Shown: one piece after another, positions 46,517 to 55,992 of the stretch | How the letters are laid out: each line of letters begins with the position of its first letter | Position numbering within the stretch: the stretch's first letter is position 1 | Assembly (NCBI RefSeq): GCF_000024545.1 | Contig: NC_013947.1 | Span: 5,332,001 to 5,396,000 of the forward strand | Direction: 5' to 3' | DNA from: Stackebrandtia nassauensis DSM 44728 | GTDB lineage: Bacteria > Actinomycetota > Actinomycetes > Mycobacteriales > Micromonosporaceae | DNA: 64,000 nucleotides | The notes under the pieces: generated by a model | What the model was told of the DNA's origin: nothing | Databases searched by the model: none | Seen by the model: the letters and a program-made list of their open reading frames with translations, nothing else | Translations under genes and position numbers: made by a program

Positions 46517-47443
46517 ATGAAACGTTTGCCAAGACGAAAAGTCCTCATCAGCGCGGTCGCGACAGCCACGGTGGCCGCGACCGCGGTTTCGGTTCTGGCC
46601 ATCGGCAACGCCAATGCCGACGCGGCCGACACCTTTCCCTCAGAGGACGCCTGCAAGGTCGAGAACAACTCCATGCCCAAGGGCGACTGTGGCGACTTCA
46701 AGCAGATCTTCGCCGAGAACTTCAACGGCGACACCGTTCCCGTGGGCGCGTTCTCCGACTGCGACCACAATGTGGACACACCCGAGGCGTACTGCGGCGG
46801 GCTGTCCGAGTACGGCAGCTACAAGGACGACTGGTGGGCCTACCCCAACGGCTGGGACGACACCGCCAAGAGCGGCGCCGACGGCAACGACGGAGCGCCC
46901 TACGGCGGTACCTACCGGGCCGACAAGACCGTGTCGGTCGGCAACGGCTACGACGGCACCGGAACCATGAAGGTCGACATGTACCGGCCGGAGTCCGGAG
47001 AGGACAACTACGTCGGCGCAGTGGTTCCCCGCAAGTGCATGGATCGCGCGTACGGCAAGTACACCGAACGCTTCAAGGTCACCAAGGACGACGGCGGATT
47101 CAAGTCGGCGCACCTGTTCTACGACGACGGCTACGAGATGGACTTCCCCGAGAACGACTACGGCGCCGACATCAGCGCCTACACCCACCCGGGCGAGGAC
47201 AACTTCGACTCCGGCGTGCCGTGGAAGGGCAAGGCCCACACCACCTCGATCGAGTGGACGCCGGGCCACGTCAAGTACTACCTGGACGGCAAGCTCATCG
47301 GTGACGCCACAAAGGACATCCCCGACATCAAGATGTCCTGGATCCTTCAGAACGAGTCCTCCATCCTCGGCCCCTACGCCGAGCGCGGCGCCCGCGCGGC
47401 CCTGGAGACCACCTGGCTGACCTGCTACAGCTACAACCCCTGA
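46517..47443 (+). CDS. Secreted glycoside hydrolase family 16
   Basis: The 308-residue protein has a Sec signal peptide (basic MKRLPRRK, hydrophobic core, NANADA near residue 36) and a GH16 jelly roll. The catalytic E-x-D-x-x-E motif is seen as YEMDFPEND. Several cysteines could form disulfides, as expected outside the cell. GH16 members cleave beta-1,3/1,4-glucans or galactans. The gene has its own 67-base upstream gap and is not obviously linked to its neighbours. Confidence 0.8.
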   Translation: MKRLPRRKVLISAVATATVAATAVSVLAIGNANADAADTFPSEDACKVENNSMPKGDCGDFKQIFAENFNGDTVPVGAFSDCDHNVDTPEAYCGGLSEYGSYKDDWWAYPNGWDDTAKSGADGNDGAPYGGTYRADKTVSVGNGYDGTGTMKVDMYRPESGEDNYVGAVVPRKCMDRAYGKYTERFKVTKDDGGFKSAHLFYDDGYEMDFPENDYGADISAYTHPGEDNFDSGVPWKGKAHTTSIEWTPGHVKYYLDGKLIGDATKDIPDIKMSWILQNESSILGPYAERGARAALETTWLTCYSYNP

Positions 47444-47486
47444 CAAATCCCTGTACGGACTCGGCACCGCGTGGCATCATCGCGCG

Positions 47487-48128
47487 GTGACCGAGACCGA
47501 GGCTCCGCGAACCAACGCCAACGACCTGCCCGAAGCCGAGCTCATCGCCTGGTACGGGCCGTGGGAACCGTTGACCCTCAATGAGATTCGAGCCGTCTTC
47601 GACGGCACACCGGTCCGCTGGTGGGTCGCCGGTGGCCGCGTCATCGACGCGGTCACCGGCACCGCCCGGGAACACGGCGACGTCGATGTCGCCATCGCCC
47701 GCGAGGACCTCGACATCGTCCGCGAACGCGTCCCGGACTGGCAGCTGTGGCACGCCCACTCCGGCAGTCTGCAACCGCTGTTTCCCGGCGACCCGCTCAT
47801 GGAGGGTCGTGAAGGGCTGTGGGTGCGCCGCGACGCCACCCAGCCCTGGATCCTGGACCTGTTGTTGTCCCCCACCGACGGCGTGGACTGGATCTTCAAA
47901 CGCGACCACTCGATCCGGCTGCCGTTGTCGGAGGCCGTCATCCGCATCGACGACATGCCATACCTGGCGCCGCAGTGCGTCCTGCTGTACAAGGCCCGGC
48001 ACATGCGTGACAAGGACCGTCGCGACTTCGACGTGACGCTGCCTCACCTGGACACCGCCGCCCGCGCGTGGCTGGCCACGGCTCTCGACAAGCACCTGCC
48101 CGGTCACGAATGGCGGCAGCGGCTCTAG
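47487..48128 (+). CDS. Nucleotidyltransferase-like protein of the ANT(2'')/DUF family
   Basis: The 213-residue protein has the nucleotidyltransferase motif VAGGRVIDAVTGTAREHGDVDVAI, with Gly-Gly and the D-x-D metal pair, as in aminoglycoside 2''-adenylyltransferase. The rest has LDLLLSPTDG and LYKARHMRDKDRRDFD, a helical C-terminal part also seen in that group. It may modify an aminoglycoside or another small molecule, but resistance is not proven. The start is a GTG. Its end overlaps the epoxide hydrolase gene by 4 bp tail to tail. Confidence 0.7.
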   Translation: MTETEAPRTNANDLPEAELIAWYGPWEPLTLNEIRAVFDGTPVRWWVAGGRVIDAVTGTAREHGDVDVAIAREDLDIVRERVPDWQLWHAHSGSLQPLFPGDPLMEGREGLWVRRDATQPWILDLLLSPTDGVDWIFKRDHSIRLPLSEAVIRIDDMPYLAPQCVLLYKARHMRDKDRRDFDVTLPHLDTAARAWLATALDKHLPGHEWRQRL

Positions 48129-49213
48129 CGGATCGAACCGAAGAACTCCCGCACGTCCGCGGTGAACAGTTCCGGCACCTCCATCGCGGCGAAGTGGCCG
48201 CCGTGGTCGTACTCGCGCCAGTGCCTGATGTCGTAGACGGCTTCGGCGAAGGAGCGGATCGGCAGCGTGATCTCGCGCGCGAACACGGCCACCCCCAACG
48301 GAACCGGGCACGGCAGCGGGCCGGGCGGGGAGTCGCGGTGGATGCGGGGTGCCGAGGCGGCCGTGCCGGTGAGCCAGTACAGACTCACGTCAGCGAGGAT
48401 CTTGTCGGGCGACAGCTTCGAGGCCGGATCGGCCCAGGCGTCGAAGCGGTCCAGCAGCCAGGCGAGCAGGCCGATCGGGGAATCGTTGAGGCCGTAGCCG
48501 ACCAGTTGCGGGGCGATGGAGTGGACCGTCCGCTGTACGGGCTGGTTGGCGAGGTATTCGCGGACGCCGTCGAGCCGACGGGTGTCCTCACCGGACAGTT
48601 CGCCGGGGCCGCCGGGTGGGGGCGGCATCGTCAGGTAGTTGAGGTGAACGCCGACGACCCGCTCGGGTTCCAGGTCGCCCAGGACGCGGGAGATCGCCGA
48701 ACCCCAGTCTCCCCCTTGGGCTCCGTAGCGTTCGTAGCCCAGGCGGCGCATCAGTTCGGCCCAGGCGCGGGCGACGCGGGCGACGTCCCAGCCGGGCTGG
48801 CTCGTCGGGCCGGAGAAGCCGAAGCCGGGGATGGACGGGATGACGAGTTGGAAGTCGCGGGACAGCGGCTCGATGACGTCGAGGAATTCGATGACGGAGC
48901 CGGGCCAGCCGTGGGTGAGGATGAGCGGTAGCGCGTCAGGGTCGGCGGCGCGGACGTGGATGAAGTGGATGTTCTGGCCGTCGATCTCGGTGGTGAACTG
49001 GGGGTGGGCGTTGAGGGCGGTTTCGACGGCCCGCCAGTCGAAGTCGGTGCGCCAGTACTCGGCCAGCGCTGTGACCCGGGAGCGTGGGATGCCGTAGTGG
49101 GAGCCGGATTCGGCGGGCTCCTGGGGCCAGCGGGCGCGGTCGAGGCGGTCGGCGAGGTCGTCGAGGTCGGCTTGCGGGATGTCGACGCGGAACGGGGTGA
49201 TGGCGGTGGTCAT
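48125..49213 (-). CDS. Epoxide hydrolase (EHN-type alpha/beta hydrolase)
   Basis: The 362-residue protein begins with an EHN domain (FRVDIPQADLDDLADRLDRARWP), then the alpha/beta hydrolase core with the oxyanion motif HGWPGS and the nucleophile Asp in QGGDWGS. The catalytic histidine is in DHGGHFAAME. This is the microsomal/juvenile-hormone type of epoxide hydrolase, opening epoxides to diols. It is divergent from a MarR gene, and the gap carries three copies of a MarR-type operator, so a toxic epoxide or related ligand probably induces it. Confidence 0.9.
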   Translation of the reverse strand: MTTAITPFRVDIPQADLDDLADRLDRARWPQEPAESGSHYGIPRSRVTALAEYWRTDFDWRAVETALNAHPQFTTEIDGQNIHFIHVRAADPDALPLILTHGWPGSVIEFLDVIEPLSRDFQLVIPSIPGFGFSGPTSQPGWDVARVARAWAELMRRLGYERYGAQGGDWGSAISRVLGDLEPERVVGVHLNYLTMPPPPGGPGELSGEDTRRLDGVREYLANQPVQRTVHSIAPQLVGYGLNDSPIGLLAWLLDRFDAWADPASKLSPDKILADVSLYWLTGTAASAPRIHRDSPPGPLPCPVPLGVAVFAREITLPIRSFAEAVYDIRHWREYDHGGHFAAMEVPELFTADVREFFGSIR

Positions 49214-49235
49214 GACGGGTCTCCATGGTTAATCG

Positions 49236-49291
49236 TTGGTGCATCCAATGTTGGTGTGGCCAACGATAGCGGAAATCGTGGGTGGCTCCAA
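49236..49291. promoter_or_regulatory. Three MarR-type operators in the divergent gap
   Basis: The motif TTGGTG-N3-CCAA occurs at 49236-49248 and 49251-49263, with a third copy having one change (TGGGTGGCTCCAA) at 49279-49291. Flanks extend towards ATCGTTGG and CCAACGAT, the arms of a larger palindrome (49232-49239 and 49260-49267). The sites cover the start regions of both genes. Confidence 0.65.
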
Positions 49292-49313
49292 CGAAGTTGT
49301 TAGGCTCACCACC

Positions 49314-49763
49314 ATGGACTCAAACCTCGACGGGGAACTGCCGTCCCGGCTGACCGACAAGCCGACCTGGCTGATCATGCACGCCAGCCCCGCCGCCCAC
49401 CGGCTGTTCATCGACGCGATGATCGCGGGCGGGACCCGCCGGTACCACTACGCGATCCTGGCCACGCTCGCGCAGTTCGGACCGGCCAGCCAGGCCGCGA
49501 TCGGGCGGCGCTGCAAGATCGACCGCAGCGACATGGTCACGGCGCTCAACGAACTGTCCGAGAACGGACTCGTCACCCGCGACCCCGATCCCGCCGACCG
49601 GCGCCGCAACATCATCACGATCACCGCCGACGGGAACCGGAAGCTGCGCAAACTGGACACACTGCTGGAACGGGCGCACGACGAGCTGTGCGCGGGCCTG
49701 ACGCCGGACGAGCGGGCCCAGCTGGTGCGGCTGCTGAACCGGCTGCTGGCCGGACTCGGATAG
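49314..49763 (+). CDS. MarR family transcriptional regulator
   Basis: The 149-residue protein has the MarR winged helix: YHYAILATLAQFGPASQAAIGRR, then DRSDMVTALNELSENGLVTR and the wing DPADRRRNIITIT. The ATG at 49314 follows ACCACC with TAGGCT (49301-49306) nearby as a possible -10 box; there is no ribosome binding site. It is divergent from the epoxide hydrolase gene and probably represses it and itself. Confidence 0.9.
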   Translation: MDSNLDGELPSRLTDKPTWLIMHASPAAHRLFIDAMIAGGTRRYHYAILATLAQFGPASQAAIGRRCKIDRSDMVTALNELSENGLVTRDPDPADRRRNIITITADGNRKLRKLDTLLERAHDELCAGLTPDERAQLVRLLNRLLAGLG

Positions 49764-49866
49764 GGCGAGCCCGGCCACATTGCCTTGCCACCGGTGCTTG
49801 CGGTAATCGATACTGCCCAGGTCGCCCCTGACATGCCCACGCCCGCCGAACCGCGAAGGAGCCCCC

Positions 49867-50799
49867 ATGTCCACGCGCTCGGACGCCGTCAAAGGGGTCA
49901 TCCTGATCATCGCGGCCTCGGCGTTCTTCGGTGTCTCCGGCCCGTTCGCCAAGGCCCTGTTCGGCACCGGCCTCACCCCGGTCCAGGTGACCTGGCTGCG
50001 GCTGACCGGCTCGGCGATCGTGCTGGTGGCCGCCGCACTGCCGTTGCTGCGGCAGGTGCGCAGGCTCCCGTTCTGGGGCCTGATCGCGTTCGGGCTCACC
50101 GCCATCGCCGGGGTGCAGGCGTTCTACTTCCTCGCCGTGTCACGGATCCCGGTGGGCATCGCGCTGCTGCTGGAGTTCATGGGCCCGGTCGTGGTGGTGG
50201 CGTGGATCCGGTTCGTGCGCCGCACCCGGCTGCCGCGCACCGCCGTCATCGGCACGCTGTTGAGCGTCGCGGGGCTGGCCGTGGTCGTCGAGATCTGGAC
50301 CGGTCTGCGACTGGACACGCTGGGCCTGCTCGCGGGCGCCGCGGCGGCGGCCTGCCAGGCCGGGTACTTCCTGGGCGGCGAGAAACTCACCGAACAGGTC
50401 AACGTCCGGGTGCTGTTGGCCTTCGGCTTCGTCATCGGCAGCCTGACCCTGGCACCGCTGGCGGCACCGTGGTCGATGGACTGGGGTTTCCTGGCCGAGA
50501 ACACGACGCTGGCCGGTACCGATGTGCCCGCCGCGCTCACGCTGGCCGGGCTGGTGGTGTCGACGGCGCTGGCGTACGCGACCGGCCTGCCCGCGCTGCG
50601 GCTGCTGTCGGCGCCCATCGCCGGGGGCATGGCCTACGCCGAGGTGGTCGTCGCGGCCCTGGCGGCCTGGCTGCTGCTGGGCGAGGCGCTGACCCTGCCG
50701 CAGGTCATCGGCGGCGCCATCGTGATCGCGGGCGTTTTCACCGCGCAGCGCGCCGTCAGCACCCGGGTGACCGAACCCGAGCCCATCACGGCCGTGTAG
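49867..50799 (+). CDS. EamA/DMT family transporter
   Basis: The 310-residue protein has ten predicted helices in two EamA repeats. The first starts with GVILIIAASAFFGVSGPFAK, the second near residue 150. AAGGAG before the ATG at 49867 is a good ribosome binding site. Family members export amino acids or other metabolites. It follows the MarR gene by 103 bp and might be under separate control. Confidence 0.85.
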   Translation: MSTRSDAVKGVILIIAASAFFGVSGPFAKALFGTGLTPVQVTWLRLTGSAIVLVAAALPLLRQVRRLPFWGLIAFGLTAIAGVQAFYFLAVSRIPVGIALLLEFMGPVVVVAWIRFVRRTRLPRTAVIGTLLSVAGLAVVVEIWTGLRLDTLGLLAGAAAAACQAGYFLGGEKLTEQVNVRVLLAFGFVIGSLTLAPLAAPWSMDWGFLAENTTLAGTDVPAALTLAGLVVSTALAYATGLPALRLLSAPIAGGMAYAEVVVAALAAWLLLGEALTLPQVIGGAIVIAGVFTAQRAVSTRVTEPEPITAV

Positions 50800-50804
50800 C
50801 GGCC

Positions 50805-51467
50805 CTACAGTTCGGCGTCGTGCGCCAAAAGCGCCAGCTGGATCCGGTTCGTCAGGTCTAGCTTGGACAGTGCACTGGAGACGTAGGCCTTGACGGTGCC
50901 GGACGACAGGTACAGGCTCTGGCCGATCTCGGAGTTGGACAGTCCCTTGGCCACCGCGCGGGCCACGTCGCGCTCCTTGTCGGACAGGACGGCCAGCCGT
51001 TCCCGGGCCCGGCCGCGCCGGTTGCGGTCGGCGCCGTCGCCCGCGACCCGGGCGATGAGGGTGCGGGTCACCTCGGCCGACAGCACCGGCTCCCCGGCCG
51101 CGGCGGCGTGCACCGCCGCCACGATCTGCTCGGGTTTGCTGTGTTTGAGCAGGAACCCGGCGGCCCCGGCGCGCAGCGCCTCCACCACGGTCCCGTCCGC
51201 GTCGAAGGTGGTCAGGACGATGACGCGCGGGGTCTCGGTGTCGCGGGCCGACAGGGCGCGGGTGGCGGCGATGCCGTCGACGTGCGGCATCCGGATGTCC
51301 ATCAGCACGACGTCGGGTCGCAGCCGGGCCACGGTGTCCAGGACGTCGCGGCCGTCGCCGATCTCGCCGACGATCTCGATGCCCGACGCGCCGCCGAACA
51401 TCAGCCGCAGTCCGGTGCGCACCAGGGCGTCGTCGTCGACGAGCAGGACTTTGACGGGACTGGTCAC
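50805..51467 (-). CDS. LuxR/NarL-type response regulator
   Basis: The 220-residue protein has a receiver domain with VLLVDDDALVRTGL, the phospho-acceptor aspartate in VVLMDIRMP (near residue 56) and LLKHSKPEQI with the conserved lysine. The C-terminal helix-turn-helix is in LSNSEIGQSLYLSSGTVKAYV. It forms a two-component system with the kinase gene directly upstream, which it overlaps by 4 bp. The targets are unknown. Confidence 0.93.
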   Translation of the reverse strand: MTSPVKVLLVDDDALVRTGLRLMFGGASGIEIVGEIGDGRDVLDTVARLRPDVVLMDIRMPHVDGIAATRALSARDTETPRVIVLTTFDADGTVVEALRAGAAGFLLKHSKPEQIVAAVHAAAAGEPVLSAEVTRTLIARVAGDGADRNRRGRARERLAVLSDKERDVARAVAKGLSNSEIGQSLYLSSGTVKAYVSSALSKLDLTNRIQLALLAHDAEL

Positions 51468-52675
51468 GCGCTCCAGGGTATCCGTGCCGACAGGCGGAAG
51501 AGTCCGCCCTGGCTGTCGTGCGTCAGACTGCCGCCGTCGAGGCCGACGCGTTCGTGCAGACCGGTCAGGCCCAGGCCGAAACCGTCGCCGCGTCCCGGCG
51601 CGGTCGGCAGCGGGTTGAGCAGCTCCACCGCGACCTCGGCGGGCGTGGCGGTGACGCGCACGGTCACCGGACGGCCGGGAGCGTGTTTGCGGGCGTTGGT
51701 CAGTCCCTCCTGGACCACCCGGTAGACGGTGCGCTGGTTGCGGATGCCCAGCTTCGTCAGCGCGTCGGGTTCACCGTGGATGGACAATCTGACGTCCTGT
51801 CCGGCGTCGCGGGCCTCGGCGGCGAGGGCCTGGACGCGTTCGGGCAGCGAGCCCTCGCCGTCGAGCAGCGCGTCCTCGTCGTCGTCGGAACGCAACAGCG
51901 TCAACACTTCCCCGAGTTCCGACAGCGCCCGCTGCGCACTGTCCTGAATGACCTGGGTCGCGGCGTTCACCTCGGTGGGGGTGAGGTTCTGCGGGTCGGT
52001 GTCGGTGCGGTAGGCCAGCGCCCCGGCGTGCACCGACAGCAGCGACAGCCGGTGGGCGAGGGTGTCGTGCATCTCGCGGGCGATGCGGCGGCGTTCGGCC
52101 TGCCGGGCGCCGTTGAGCTGTTGCTTCTGTTCCCGCCGGACGCTGAGGACGAGCTGGCGGCGGCTGCGCATCGTCATGCCCCACAGCATCGGGACGATGT
52201 AGAACAGCGTGGCGGCGACCAGCATGACCTCGATCGGTTCGCCGCCGATGTCGAAGTAGATGACGGCGGGCAGGATCAGCACCAGGTGCGCGGCGATCGC
52301 CAGCAGCACCGGACGCCACGGCCGGTGCAGCGCGGCGGTCAGCACCGCCACGAACACCGCGCCGCTGGCCGACCACGCAAACTGAGCCGGCAGCATCAGC
52401 CACACCAGGATCAGCGGGATCCGGCGGCGCCACCACAGCGCGATACAGGAGGCGGCGCCGATGACGACGTCGGCGAGCATGTGCCAGTCGTTGTCGCTGA
52501 GGTCGGCGTGCACCTGCGGGTCGCCCAGCTCCACCAGTCCCATGAACACCGCCCCGGCGAACAGCGCGAGGTCGACCAGCCAGTCGCGGACGGTGCGGCG
52601 GCGCCGGGTGCCGTCGAGGTCGGCGAGTTCCCCCGGCAGCAGCCAGCGCGGGGACAGCTCACGGGACTTGGTCAT
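51464..52675 (-). CDS. Sensor histidine kinase (HisKA_3 type)
   Basis: The 403-residue kinase has about six N-terminal helices (residues 25-180) with almost no extracytoplasmic loop, so it may sense the membrane itself. The dimerisation domain has the phospho-histidine in RRRIAREMHDTLAHRLSLLS, and the ATPase domain has RTVYRVVQEGLTNARKHAPG and GFGLGLTGLHERV. This is the DesK/LiaS-like class that pairs with NarL regulators. It is translationally coupled to the regulator gene. Confidence 0.9.
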   Translation of the reverse strand: MTKSRELSPRWLLPGELADLDGTRRRRTVRDWLVDLALFAGAVFMGLVELGDPQVHADLSDNDWHMLADVVIGAASCIALWWRRRIPLILVWLMLPAQFAWSASGAVFVAVLTAALHRPWRPVLLAIAAHLVLILPAVIYFDIGGEPIEVMLVAATLFYIVPMLWGMTMRSRRQLVLSVRREQKQQLNGARQAERRRIAREMHDTLAHRLSLLSVHAGALAYRTDTDPQNLTPTEVNAATQVIQDSAQRALSELGEVLTLLRSDDDEDALLDGEGSLPERVQALAAEARDAGQDVRLSIHGEPDALTKLGIRNQRTVYRVVQEGLTNARKHAPGRPVTVRVTATPAEVAVELLNPLPTAPGRGDGFGLGLTGLHERVGLDGGSLTHDSQGGLFRLSARIPWSA

Positions 52676-52793
52676 AGGCGAAGCCTAGAAGCCCTGGCCA
52701 CCGGTGGGGCACGCCGACCGGCCAGGCCGTCTGGCCACCCGGCCAGTGCTCGTGGCCGCTCGGCGGTGGGAACGGGGGCCGCGACTTCGGATC

Positions 52794-53312
52794 ATGGGTG
52801 ACATGAACGTTGTCGCCCCCGGGGAGAAACCGCGGTTGCGTCCGCCCCGCAACCGCATCGACCGGCGCGCGGTCCTGTGGTGGACGCTGCGCGCGCTGAT
52901 CGGTTCGGTCGTGTTCGTCGGCGGTGGCCTGGTCGCCTTCGCGCTGTTCCCCGACGCCCGGCCCTGGGTGTGGCCGCCGCTGGTGCTGTTCGCCGTGATC
53001 GGCCTGGTGCTGACGCTGATCACGCCGCGCTGGCGCTACCGGGTGCACCGCTGGGAGGTCACCGACGAGGCCGTCTACACCGCCACCGGCTGGTTCACCA
53101 AGGAGTGGCGGGTGGCGCCGATGTCGCGGATCCAGACCGTCGACACCGAACGCGGGCCGCTGCAACAGTGGCTGGGCCTGGCCAAGGTCACCGTGACCAC
53201 GGCGTCCTCGGCCGGGAACATCGAGATCGAGGGCCTGGACGCCGAGGTCGCCGAGCGGGTGTCACGGCAGCTGGCCGACGCGGCCGGACTGACCGAAGGG
53301 GACGCGACGTGA
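52794..53312 (+). CDS. bPH2 (DUF304) membrane protein, YdbS-like
   Basis: The 172-residue protein has two helices (about residues 26-48 and 52-72) followed by one bacterial PH domain: RWRYRVHRWEVTDEAVYTATGWFTKEW-like strands ending in RIQTVDTERGPLQQWLGLA. This is the YdbS layout. ATG codons at 52794 and 52803 are both possible. The last four bases overlap the start of the partner gene. In Bacillus the YdbS/YdbT pair affects the cell envelope; the molecular role is not settled. Confidence 0.8.
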   Translation: MGDMNVVAPGEKPRLRPPRNRIDRRAVLWWTLRALIGSVVFVGGGLVAFALFPDARPWVWPPLVLFAVIGLVLTLITPRWRYRVHRWEVTDEAVYTATGWFTKEWRVAPMSRIQTVDTERGPLQQWLGLAKVTVTTASSAGNIEIEGLDAEVAERVSRQLADAAGLTEGDAT

Positions 53313-54973
53313 CCGGCGAAGGGCCAACGAACGCTCCTGGCGGCCCGGCGCTCTCGCCGGACGCGGCCGAGCCTCGCGGCGGCACGAGCGAGCCTGGCGG
53401 CCCGGCCGAGACCGACGCGCGGTCCGCCGTCGACGGCTGGCGGCGGCTGGACTCGCGGGTGCTGTGGGTCGACACCGTCCGGGCGATCCTGTCGCTCATC
53501 CCCGGTGGGCTGGCGGTGTTCGTGTTCGGGCAGGAGATCAACGGCTTCTTCATCGGTTCGGCCCTGGTGGCCACCGCCGCGGGCGTGCTGGGCGCGGTCG
53601 CGGATTTCCTGCGCTGGTTCAAGACCCGCTACCGGGTCACCAGCGACCACATCGAACTGCGCACCGGTCTGCTGTTTCGCAAGCACCGCACGGTGAAGCT
53701 GGATCGGATCCGCAGCATCGACGCCAAGGCGAAACTGCGGCACCGGCTGGCGGGTCTGCGGATCCTGCGCATCGAGGCCGGTCAGCAGGGCTCGGCGGGC
53801 GAGTCGGCCTTCGCGCTGGACGCGGTGTCGAAGGAGACGGCGCGCCGGTTGCGCGTCGAACTGCTGCACCGAGCTCCGGCTCCGGCCGCGACCGAGACCG
53901 AGACCGAGCCGGACGCCGAGTCCGCGCCCGAGTCCATGTCGGACGAGACCACGCTGGCGACGTTCCGCTGGCAGTGGATCGTCCACAATATCTTCACGAT
54001 CTGGGCGTATCTCGTGGCGGCCGGACTGGTGTGGGGCGGGAATGCCCTGGCGGGACTCTTCGGCGGCGAACCGGTCGACTGGGCGCTGTCCCTGTTGGGC
54101 TGGCAGGGTTTCACGCACCTACCGTCCCTCCTCAGTGTCACCATCGCGCTCGGCGTGCTGGGTGTCGCGGGCTTGGCCTTCGCCTTCATGACCGAGAACT
54201 GGGGCTTCCGCCTGACCCGGGTCACCGACCCGGCGAACTCCACACTGCGCACCGAGAAGGGCCTGTTCAGCACCCGCGAGGTCAACCGGGACGAGAACCG
54301 GCTGCGCGGCGTCCAGATCAGCCAGCCGCTGCTGTGGCGCTGGCTGGGCACCGCCGACACCGCCGCGATCTCCACCGGACTGTCGCAGTGGGGCGAGGCC
54401 AGCCAGCTGCTGCCGCGCACGCCGATCGCGACGGCCCGCGCCGTCGCCGCCCGGGTGCTGCCGGACGCGGAGGCGCTGTTCTCGCGCCGACTCGTCCGGC
54501 ACCCGTGGGCGGCGCTGCGGCGTCGGCTGGTGCGCGCGACCGTCACGACCGCCGTCGTCACCGGCATCGCCGCGTACCTGGGCGCGACGGTGCCGGGCTT
54601 TCCCGACACGGTGTGGATCTACTGTGGCCTCATCCTGTGGCCGCTGGCGCTCGGTCTCGCCGTGGCCTCGTATCTGAGCCTGGGCCACGCGGTGTCCGGG
54701 GACTACGTCGTGACCCGTTCGGGCAGCCTCAGCGCCGCCACCGCCGTGCTGCGGCGGCAGGCGATCATCGGCTGGACCTTCAAACAGTCGCTCTTCCAGC
54801 GGCTGGCCGGGCTCATGTCCGTCGAGGCGACCACCGCCGCCGGGGACAAGGAGTACAGCGTCCCCGACGCGGCCGAGGCCGACGCGTTGCGCTTCGCCGA
54901 CGCGGCGCTGCCCGGCCTGGTACGGCCGTTTTTGGAGACCGACCGCCAGCGCTATTTGCCGGGCCAGCGGTAG
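53309..54973 (+). CDS. bPH2 (DUF304) membrane protein, YdbT-like
   Basis: The 554-residue protein starts at a GTG overlapping the previous stop (GTGA). A 45-residue Pro/Gly/Glu-rich cytoplasmic head leads to a helix pair and then three PH-like domains, each preceded by helices. Repeated features are TRYRVTSDHIELRTGLLFRK, WGFRLTRVTDP and GDYVVTRSGSLS. This is the YdbT form that works with the YdbS-like partner. Its end overlaps the convergent aldo/keto reductase gene by 22 bp. Confidence 0.82.
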   Translation: MTGEGPTNAPGGPALSPDAAEPRGGTSEPGGPAETDARSAVDGWRRLDSRVLWVDTVRAILSLIPGGLAVFVFGQEINGFFIGSALVATAAGVLGAVADFLRWFKTRYRVTSDHIELRTGLLFRKHRTVKLDRIRSIDAKAKLRHRLAGLRILRIEAGQQGSAGESAFALDAVSKETARRLRVELLHRAPAPAATETETEPDAESAPESMSDETTLATFRWQWIVHNIFTIWAYLVAAGLVWGGNALAGLFGGEPVDWALSLLGWQGFTHLPSLLSVTIALGVLGVAGLAFAFMTENWGFRLTRVTDPANSTLRTEKGLFSTREVNRDENRLRGVQISQPLLWRWLGTADTAAISTGLSQWGEASQLLPRTPIATARAVAARVLPDAEALFSRRLVRHPWAALRRRLVRATVTTAVVTGIAAYLGATVPGFPDTVWIYCGLILWPLALGLAVASYLSLGHAVSGDYVVTRSGSLSAATAVLRRQAIIGWTFKQSLFQRLAGLMSVEATTAAGDKEYSVPDAAEADALRFADAALPGLVRPFLETDRQRYLPGQR

Positions 54974-55929
54974 ATCGACGCCTCGTGGCCGCGCACCGGG
55001 ACCAGCGCGTCGATCTCGGCCAGTTCCTCGGGTGAGGGCTCCCACTGTCCGGCGGCGACGTTGGCGGCCACCTGCTCGGGTTTGGTGGCCCCGGCGATCA
55101 CCGACGAGCAGCCCGGCAGCGCGGCCAGGCCGCCGATCGCCAGGTCCAGCAGCGACCGGCCGTTCTTGTCGGCCCAGCCGATCAGCGCCTCCACCTTGTC
55201 CAGTTTGGCCTCGGTGACGTAGCCCTCGCGGGTGGCCAGCCGGGTGCCCTCCGCCGGTTCCACACCGCGCCGGACCTTCCCGGTCAGCAGCCCGTTGGCC
55301 AGCGGGAAGTACGGCAGAATGCCCAGCCCGTACTCGACCGAGGCGGGCACCACCTCGATCTCGGCGTCGCGTTCCAGCAGCGACCAGTGGTTCTGCGCCG
55401 ACACGAAGGACGTGATCCCGAGTTCACCGGCCACGTGCGCGGCCCGCGCGATCTCCCAACCGTTGAGATTGGAGTGTCCTATGTAGCGGACCTTGCCCTC
55501 CTGGACGAGTTCGTGCAGCGCCGTCAGCGTCTCGTCGATCGGCACGTCCGGGTCGGGGGCGTGCAGCTGGTACAGGTCGATGTAGTCGGTGCCCAGCCGC
55601 TTCAGCGAGCCCTCCACCGCGCGGCGGATATAGGCCCGGCCGCCGAACGAACCGGCGGCGGGACCGTAGCCCAGGTCCGAGCCCGGGTTGCCGAACTTCG
55701 TGGCCACGACGACCTGGTCGCGGCGACCGCCGAGCGCCTTGCCCAGCAGTTCCTCCGACTTGCCCTGCCCGTACACGTCGGCCGTGTCGAACAGGGTGAC
55801 GCCGTGATCGATGGCGGCGTCGACGACGGCGCGGGTGCCGTCGAGGTCGAGTTTGCGGCCGAAGTTGTTGCAGCCGATTCCCACGACGGAGACGACGAGG
55901 CCGGAGTTTCCCAGTGGTTGATAACGCAT
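54952..55929 (-). CDS. Aldo/keto reductase
   Basis: The 325-residue TIM-barrel protein has the full catalytic set: Asp and Tyr in LFDTADVYGQGKSEE, lysine in VVVATKFG and histidine in LYQLHAPD. The NADP-site segment VIAGATKPEQVAAN is near the C-terminus. It resembles YhdN/YajO-type general reductases. The substrate is unknown. Only the ATG at 55929 gives a complete barrel. Confidence 0.9.
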   Translation of the reverse strand: MRYQPLGNSGLVVSVVGIGCNNFGRKLDLDGTRAVVDAAIDHGVTLFDTADVYGQGKSEELLGKALGGRRDQVVVATKFGNPGSDLGYGPAAGSFGGRAYIRRAVEGSLKRLGTDYIDLYQLHAPDPDVPIDETLTALHELVQEGKVRYIGHSNLNGWEIARAAHVAGELGITSFVSAQNHWSLLERDAEIEVVPASVEYGLGILPYFPLANGLLTGKVRRGVEPAEGTRLATREGYVTEAKLDKVEALIGWADKNGRSLLDLAIGGLAALPGCSSVIAGATKPEQVAANVAAGQWEPSPEELAEIDALVPVRGHEASIYRWPGK

Positions 55930-55992
55930 ACGCCCGACCGTAACGCCCGGCCCCGCCGGTTGTCCGGCGGATGTGACGCGCTCAATGCCTCA

